From positions 1-23,155 of the forward strand of contig NBIV01000890.1 of NCBI GenBank assembly GCA_003194525.1: DNA of 23,155 nucleotides. Direction: 5' to 3'. Below the pieces are notes generated by a model. It saw only the letters and a list, made by a program, of their open reading frames with translations. It was not told the DNA's origin and did no database searches. Origin of the DNA: Gracilariopsis chorda. Lineage: Eukaryota > Rhodophyta > Florideophyceae > Gracilariales > Gracilariaceae. Below, one piece after another: positions 17,232 through 23,155 of this stretch (its first letter is position 1; each line of letters starts with the position of its first letter). Position numbers and translations under genes: made by a program.

Positions 17232-18002
17232 TTTTGGCAGTAGTACCTGTGCTGTCACTGAAAACCAAATGTTCCGGGAGCATGGGCTGTTTTGGAGGGT
17301 ACCTCTGCAAAAGCGCATATGTGCGTGTGCGCGAACCCAACGTGAAACTGGCTTCTGATTGGCTACTGCAAATGTACATATGCAACGTGGTGCGTACAAG
17401 TGGTATGGCATAACTGGATCGGTTGGGCACACCCACGTGTCCAGCTACTACAGTGGTCACAGTGTACGTTGTGTGCAGGGGATACTGGTGAAGTGGTTGA
17501 CAGCTGGTACAAGTGGTACAGCAGTGGTTGGTACAATGGTAAGGTGCGCATGCACTGTCAACATGTTTACACATGCACGGGTATATTGATGACGTGGGTG
17601 TTGTGTGCTTTGCCACATGATGACATGGCACTAACACCACAGGTTACGTGCCGACTTACCGTGACGTGTTGACTTACCGCGATGTGTTGGCATGTGCTGG
17701 CGTGTGTTGGAGTCGTGAATTTGTGCCTTGTCATGGTCATGTGTATGCACGTAACTATTACGGAACGTTGGTGCGTTGGTGTGCGTTGATGTAATGAGGT
17801 TGTGCTGAGCTGGCTATGCCATGTTAGATGATGATTGGTAGTATTGACTGTCCCTGCTTAGTGGTTTAGGTTTTACTTGTAGTTGGTGTTCCCGCCCAAT
17901 TCGAGTTTAGAGTGGTATATAAGATGTGTCTGAAGGACCTCCAAGTAAATCCAAGCTATAGCTGGCGAACTTCCCTTCCATCCCCTCAACTTCCTTTCAA
18001 CT
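17232..18002 (+). mobile_element. Inverted family A-type LTR (array copy 3)
   Basis: Copy of 11711-12482 with a single G deletion near 17278. It begins TTTTGGC and ends CTTTCAACT. It faces rightward and ends at the truncated RNase H of B3. Its TATA box is at 17916-17922. Confidence 0.88.
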
Positions 18003-18010
18003 TGCAACGC

Positions 18011-19551
18011 TCAAGATATCCACATTAGCTCTTGACTTGCCATCAGTAATGCGTAGTACTCAGACTCGCCTGTAGACAATGCCACCGACGCCTGCTTACG
18101 AGCACCATACAAACAAACACATGACCCAAATTTGACCATGAAGCCAGACAAGGACTTGCGATCAGTGATATCACCTGCGTAATCAGAGTCGACATAACCA
18201 TTCAGCAGGAGGTTCCCAGAGTGGTACACAAGTCCATGGTGAGTAGTGCCACGTAAATACCTCAGAACGCGCTTCACCGCTCGATGACAATATCGAGTTG
18301 GTGCTTTCTGGAAGCGTGCTAAGATAAGTACAGGTCCCAATATGTCCAAACGGGTGCGTAATGCCAGGTACAGCAGAGACCGGATCATCTGCTAATACAA
18401 CTGGACTTCATACGGTGACTTATCCTCCTCCACATCAAGTGAGAAAAAAAAGGATTCCACCATTTGGCTCCGTGAAGGCTTGCTATACTCAAGTCCAAAC
18501 TGCCGTAACATGCCCCTGACCTACAACGGCTGTGCAAGTTTCACACCTAGCATTTGGCCATTGGAGTTCATATTCCAGCTTAACTCAACACCAAGATACA
18601 TTCTGACACGAGTTTCAACGCGTAGGTCATACAACAATTTGAGCTCCTCCAATATCTGAGAACGTTGTTCGGCACTAGACGTAAGTATGAGAAGGTCATC
18701 CACGTATACCAGGATGTATGCATAAGTGTCAGCAGGTAACTTGCGCCTGAAAACACATGGTGCATTGGGTAATTCTTCAAAACCTATGCCTTTAATGTCT
18801 GTGCTGGACTTCGTATGCCATGCCAGATGGGCCTGGTTAAGCCCGTTTATAGCTTTTAGCAGTTTGTAGCATTGTGATTTAAGACCCGGAATGTAACGCG
18901 GTGACATCACCCACGCGTCTTCCTTGAGATCACCATTAAGGAATGCTGTCTTTATGTCAACATGGGCAACAAACATCTGAAGCACAACATCAGGTACAAG
19001 AACATGCGAACCAAATTGAACGAAACAACTGGTGCATACGTCGCTAAGTAGTCCTCACCATATGTCTGGTTGTTGTGTACAGCCACTATTGGAGCTCGAA
19101 ATCGGTCAACGGAGTCGTCTGCATCAAGTTTCAGCTTCAGTATGACATGCGTTGGTAGGGGCTGGGACTTTGGTGAGTCATCCACAACCCATGTAGCCTT
19201 GTCTCCTAATGATGTCAGCTCGTCATCAATAGCATGCCGCCATTTCTCTCTTTCAGTTGGGGTTGCAGACAGTGCTTCTTTGAGTGAGGGATCATCAATC
19301 GTGGTAACCTCAACCTCAGATTTGGCCGTGCCGGCCATATGCCACCAGCGTTGTGGTGCACGCCTGGTGCGACGAGAATAGCGTGACTGTTACTCAGAGT
19401 CATAATTTACCCCTTCAATGTCACCTTCATCGTCAGTTGACACCTCTTCATCACTAGAACTGTGCTCGGCATCATCAATGTTTGATGTTGCAGGGTCAAT
19501 CATCATGTCTGTAGCTGCCTCAGGGTGGTTTATGGTACCATTTTCTGAGGT
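18011..19551 (-). pseudogene. pol: Family B3 reverse transcriptase and truncated RNase H
   Basis: It appears identical to the B2 segment at 12491-14031. It has the same broken RT (frames 19338-18952 and 18985-18521) with YVDDLLIL intact, the same connection and RNase H frame (18388-18011), and the same truncation at QELMWIS against an inverted LTR. Inactivity is expected for the same reasons. Confidence 0.9.
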
Positions 19552-21411
19552 TTACATGACGTCCTTAACATCGTCAACAGAGAACTCATCCGAGCTGATG
19601 GCATCCATGTCATCCTCAGAACTACAAGCATAATCTGATGTACTCTCCTCATCCTTATAGTTGCTAAGATAGGATGCACAAGGGAACCTAGACTCATCAA
19701 AGGTGACTGACGTGACCGTACTACTCGAGTAATATGGTCGTCATCACTAACTAGAACCTCGTAAACACCATACTCAAGAGTCTGCAGGTACATTCCCTCA
19801 AGAGCACGAGACCCGAACATGGTGCCCGGATTCATTTTTAATACGTATGCGGCACATCCTAATGCTTTGATATACGTCAAAGGAGGCCTAGTTTCAGTCA
19901 GTAGGACATACGGAGTCACGCCAGTCGTGGAGTGCAGCACTCTATTGCGAACATAAATCACATGTTTTTAGTGCATACGACCACAAACCTTCTGTAAGAT
20001 TGGCTTGAATGAGCAAAGCTCGGGCAGCTTGAACCATAGTGCGATTGATGCGGTCTGCAATAGAATTATGTTCTGGGGTATACAGTGGAGAAAAAGATAC
20101 CTCCTGGAGACCATTCTTGGGATTCTCTTGCAAGGCAATGTACCATTCTGCATTGTCAGAGTGCAGTTTTCGAATAAGCACATGCTCTTCTCCGAGCTGT
20201 TTGAGCTTTTGCCTCACACCCAGGAACACTTCACCGATCTCAAACCTTTGCAACATGAACCCAAGTTACTGCGTATCGCGAGTGATCATCCACAAATACA
20301 GACGCAAAGCGGAATTGGTCTGGGAATGATGGCACTAACGGACCCATAATGTCTGAGTGCACAAGTGTCCCCAACGTGCTTGGCCCGTTTAAACTTGCCC
20401 AGAAATGGCAGCTTATGTGCCTTGCCAAGGCGACATGACCACATAGCTCCTCCATGCAATTGATCTTCGGGACTCCATCGACATGGCCGTGAACCTGTTG
20501 TAGGTCATCCTCATTCATATGTGCCAGTCGCCGATGCCACAATGAACTTGTGCGGTCGTCCGGTGCAGAAAGCATCTTGGATATGTACCGTATGGGCGAT
20601 TGGGTTGCGGCAAGGTGCAAAAACCGGAGCGATGATGACGAGACCCATGTCCAACCTCAAAACCCATCTTCATGTTGTAGGCGTACCTCCTTATCACAGA
20701 ACAGTGATTGGATACCTTTATCAGCTAAACAACCCACAGACACTAAGTTGTATCCAAGATTCGGAGCAAGCAGTACTTCCGACAACCTGAGGTTCACAAT
20801 CAAAGAAGGGTAGTATGACATCTTCTTCTTGAGGTGGCAGTGCCGTGTGTTGTCCGCTAGTTCAATTGTCTTATCTGGCATGTCCAATTAGTGTGTTTTG
20901 GAAACAAAATCAGATACAGAAAAGAAGAAATGAGAGGTAGCACCACTGTCTGCAAATGTGTCCATGCAATCAAAAACCGGCCATGGGTACCACTGATGAC
21001 TTCTCACTTGCAAATCCAGCATCTCAACCTTGGACGCCTTCCGTGATGACTTTCCGGAGCGCTTGGGCTTTTCGACTGAGTTGAGCTTCAGCTGATCCAA
21101 GATCGCTTGTGGCAAGTGGTTGTCAGGGTTATCTGGATTCATGTGACAGCGGTCTTGAGTGTGTCCATCGCGCTCACAGAAAGTGCAATGGTACCCGTTT
21201 CTGCTTCCAGCAGCACATGCACGACCAGTGGGTCATTAACTGTTGTTGAATGTGATGCATTACCATCATTTTCGTTAGCATTTGATGATTTGCTGTGTCC
21301 AATTATACGGGCACCACCCCTGTTCCTGTTGTTCTTGCGACTGCGACCTCTACCAGACCTGACTGAACCCATTTCGTGGGCATTGTATTCATCAATCAGA
21401 GTTGTCGCCAC
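19552..21411 (-). pseudogene. pol: Family B3 zinc knuckle, protease and integrase (many indels)
   Basis: The domains match B2 in order, but the reading frame changes repeatedly. Breaks include a missing A near 19708, an extra T near 19970, an extra T near 20266, an extra G near 20365, a missing C near 20440, extra C bases near 20589 and 20608, an extra A near 20660, and a cluster between 20790 and 21020. The surviving frames are 19961-19530 (end of integrase), 20256-19942 (integrase core with HSDNAEWY and ADRINRT), 20620-20240 (pre-integrase), 20887-20657 and 21142-20888 (protease DSGATSHF), and 21411-21139 (Gag C-terminus). The density of single-base indels is unlike the rest of the array and may be sequence error. 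Confidence 0.85.
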
Positions 21412-21837
21412 GTAGTCCCGTGTGAGTTCGAAATCTCCTGGGTCCTAAGTGCTGCTGCAGTTGACTCCAATGAGCAGCTGGGGTCAATAGATGCCAGAAG
21501 CATGGGTGCCTTGTAAGATTCTGGTATAGCGGCATCCTTGCCCATGCGGTCCAGCTGCGAGAACAGAGAGGCAAACTGGTCCACATACTTGGACATGTTT
21601 GGCCGTTATACGACATTCTGAACAGCTGCGTTTGCACTGCTAAACGACACTGTCCTGTTTGATGCATATCGTGCAACAGTAGCTGAAGCATGCGACCGAG
21701 GTCATCATCTACATCCATAACTACACACGCAGTGGGGCATCGCCAAGTGCACAAATGATGATTGCACATGCCTTTTCGCGCTTTGCAACTATACGGGAGG
21801 GGGTCTGGGTAGCAGTAGAACCAAACGCTTGTGTCAT
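21396..21837 (-). pseudogene. gag: Family B3 Gag N-terminal part (indels)
   Basis: The ATG equivalent to that of B2 is at 21837-21835. Indels near 21600 (one T lost), 21645 (GA lost), 21676 (one A lost) and 21727 (AC gained) break the frame into pieces, of which 21596-21396 keeps MSKYVDQFASLFSQLDRMG. It otherwise matches the B1 and B2 Gag fragments, including the shared terminal frameshift. Confidence 0.82.
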
Positions 21838-22160
21838 TATAGCACTGGATGACTCCTCCTAACTTGACATCACAACATTCCAGACACCTTTAAATCGACA
21901 AGCGGGACGTAGACGGTGTCGCCAGATGGTATAAATCTTCGCTCCGCTTACCGTGGAAGCGCGGGATCTTCACACCAGAAGTGGATTATGACTCAACTAC
22001 GGAGTCTGGCATGGTTCCAGAAGAAGTTCAGTAACCAAAATTGGAACAAATAATGCACGGAAATGAAGGACAGTGAGGGACTCGATGCTTAGAATCGCTA
22101 TCAGAATAGACAAAAGAGCTGTTCGAGAGGTGCAGCTGTGGACTGATAGCGGATTGGTAG
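21838..22160 (-). other. Family B leader, unit 3
   Basis: Copy of 10789-11110 with one extra A near 21935. Non-coding. Confidence 0.5.
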
Positions 22161-22397
22161 TACTTGAAGGGGAAGGGAAAGGAAAGGTAGGGGAATGCCA
22201 AGGAAGTTTGCCAGCTCTGGCTCCGATTTACTTGGAGGTTCTACAATAACAACTTATATAGAACTCTAACTTCATCTTAGTCGCAACTTCGACTTCAACT
22301 GAAACCTAAACCAGTAGCTGGGGACACTCAATACTACCAATCATCATGTAACATAACATAGCCACGCTAGCACTAACTCATGATACCTTACATCAAC
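22161..22397 (-). repeat. Type 2 LTR-like segment, unit 3
   Basis: Copy of 11111-11347, with its TATATAA box at 22254-22260 on the minus strand. Confidence 0.65.
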
Positions 22398-22423
22398 TTG
22401 TTCATATGAAATGATGTTGATGA

Positions 22424-22752
22424 TGTTGGGCTTCGGCAGAAAGGAAAAGGAAAGAAAGAAAGAAAATAAAGAGTAAAGGTTGCCAGGCTTGGGGTCGAGT
22501 TTATTTGGTACTGCGACTTGGGAGTCTTATATAGCACATCTACTTCGCACTTCCACCACAAGAAAAACCCTTCACCAATAAGTGGGGACACCCAATACCA
22601 CCAATCATAATCAAACATAACACAATAAGGGTTGCACACACTGATTACAGCTAAGTACAACCATGCATAACATCATAACACCATTACAACAACGCACACC
22701 AAGTGAACCAAGCAGCCAACAATGCGCAACAAGTGAACCAGACATGCCAACA
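22424..22752 (-). repeat. Type 3 LTR-like segment, unit 3
   Basis: Copy of 11374-11703 with a C-to-G change near 22520, an extra A near 22565 and loss of CA near 22683. Confidence 0.6.
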
Positions 22753-22759
22753 ATGTGCC

Positions 22760-23155
22760 TTTTGGCAGTAGTACCTGTGCTGTCACTGAAAACCAAATGT
22801 TCCGGGGAGCATGGGCTGTTTTGGAGGGTACCTCTGCAAAAGCGCATATGTGCGTGTGCGCGAACCCAACGTGAAACTGGCTTCTGATTGGCTACTGCAA
22901 ATGTACATATGCAACGTGGTGCGTACAAGTGGTATGGCATAACTGGATCGGTTGGGCACACCCACGTGTCCAGCTACTACAGTGGTCACAGTGTACGTTG
23001 TGTGCAGGGGATACTGGTGAAGTGGTTGACAGCTGGTACAAGTGGTACAGCAGTGGTTGGTACAATGGTAAGGTGCGCATGCACTGTCAACATGTTTACA
23101 CATGCACGGGTATATTGATGACGTGGGTGTTGTGTGCTTTGCCACATGATGACAT
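22760..23155 (+). mobile_element. Inverted family A-type LTR (array copy 4, cut by window end)
   Basis: The first 396 bp of the inverted LTR, beginning TTTTGGC. It matches 11711-12106. Its promoter part would lie beyond the window, and by analogy a fourth B copy or the end of the array should follow. Confidence 0.85.

Larger units (their letters stand above)
12483..18002 (-). repeat. Tandem array unit 2 (5,520 bp, uninterrupted)
   Basis: The unit contains B2 pol-gag, the leader, type 2 and type 3 LTR-like segments and the inverted A-type LTR. It is the cleanest reference unit in the window. Its first ~1.7 kb and the preceding inverted LTR are virtually identical to unit 3. Confidence 0.9.
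18003..23155 (-). repeat. Tandem array unit 3 (cut by window end)
   Basis: It repeats unit 2 and would end near 23,531 if complete. From 18003 to about 19705 I see no difference from unit 2. From about 19706 to 22690 there are more than 20, most of them single-base insertions or deletions. Confidence 0.88.

Noticed and set aside
1..23155. CRISPR array or bacterial mobile element as the source of the regular repeats
   Set aside because: The repeat period is about 5.5 kb, the coding content is copia gag-pol, and the control regions are eukaryotic LTR promoters.

Overview
The window is eukaryotic and made almost entirely of Ty1/copia-type LTR retrotransposon sequence. The evidence is repeated sets of zinc-knuckle gag, aspartic protease, DDE integrase, reverse transcriptase (RT) and RNase H in copia order, LTRs bounded by TGTTG...CAACA, and TATATAA boxes in the LTRs. 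I see no host gene, rRNA or complete tRNA gene. The host lineage cannot be fixed from this sequence; copia elements occur in plants, algae, oomycetes, other protists, fungi and animals.

Two element families are present, both with genes on the minus strand. Family A (487-7314, about 6.8 kb) has two 777-778-bp LTRs, a polypurine tract, an unusual primer-binding site matching the anticodon arm of initiator tRNA-Met, a long 1.2-kb leader, and gag-pol broken by many frameshifts. It sits inside the RNase H region of a family B copy. Family B occurs three times (B1 232-486 plus 7315-10788, B2 12491-16309, B3 18011-21837). Each copy is truncated at the 3' end inside RNase H.

The B copies belong to a head-to-tail tandem array with a period of about 5,520 bp. 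Read left to right, each unit holds: B pol-gag (minus strand), a leader, two diverged LTR-like segments in the B sense direction, and one 772-bp family A-type LTR in the opposite orientation. Units differ by only about 0.1-0.2% except for a burst of single-base indels in part of unit 3. The window starts and ends inside this array. The first unit is interrupted by element A.

The layout predicts convergent transcription: B-sense LTR segments point leftward into gag, while the inverted A-type LTR of each unit points rightward into the antisense of the adjacent B pol. No element here looks autonomous, because every copy has frameshifts or truncation. The observations most worth following are the composite tandem unit, an apparently old element A inside a nearly identical array, the anticodon-arm primer site, an integrase Glu-to-Asp change shared by all B copies, and an uncharacterised open frame antisense to the A leader. 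I did not find a new defence or metabolic system.
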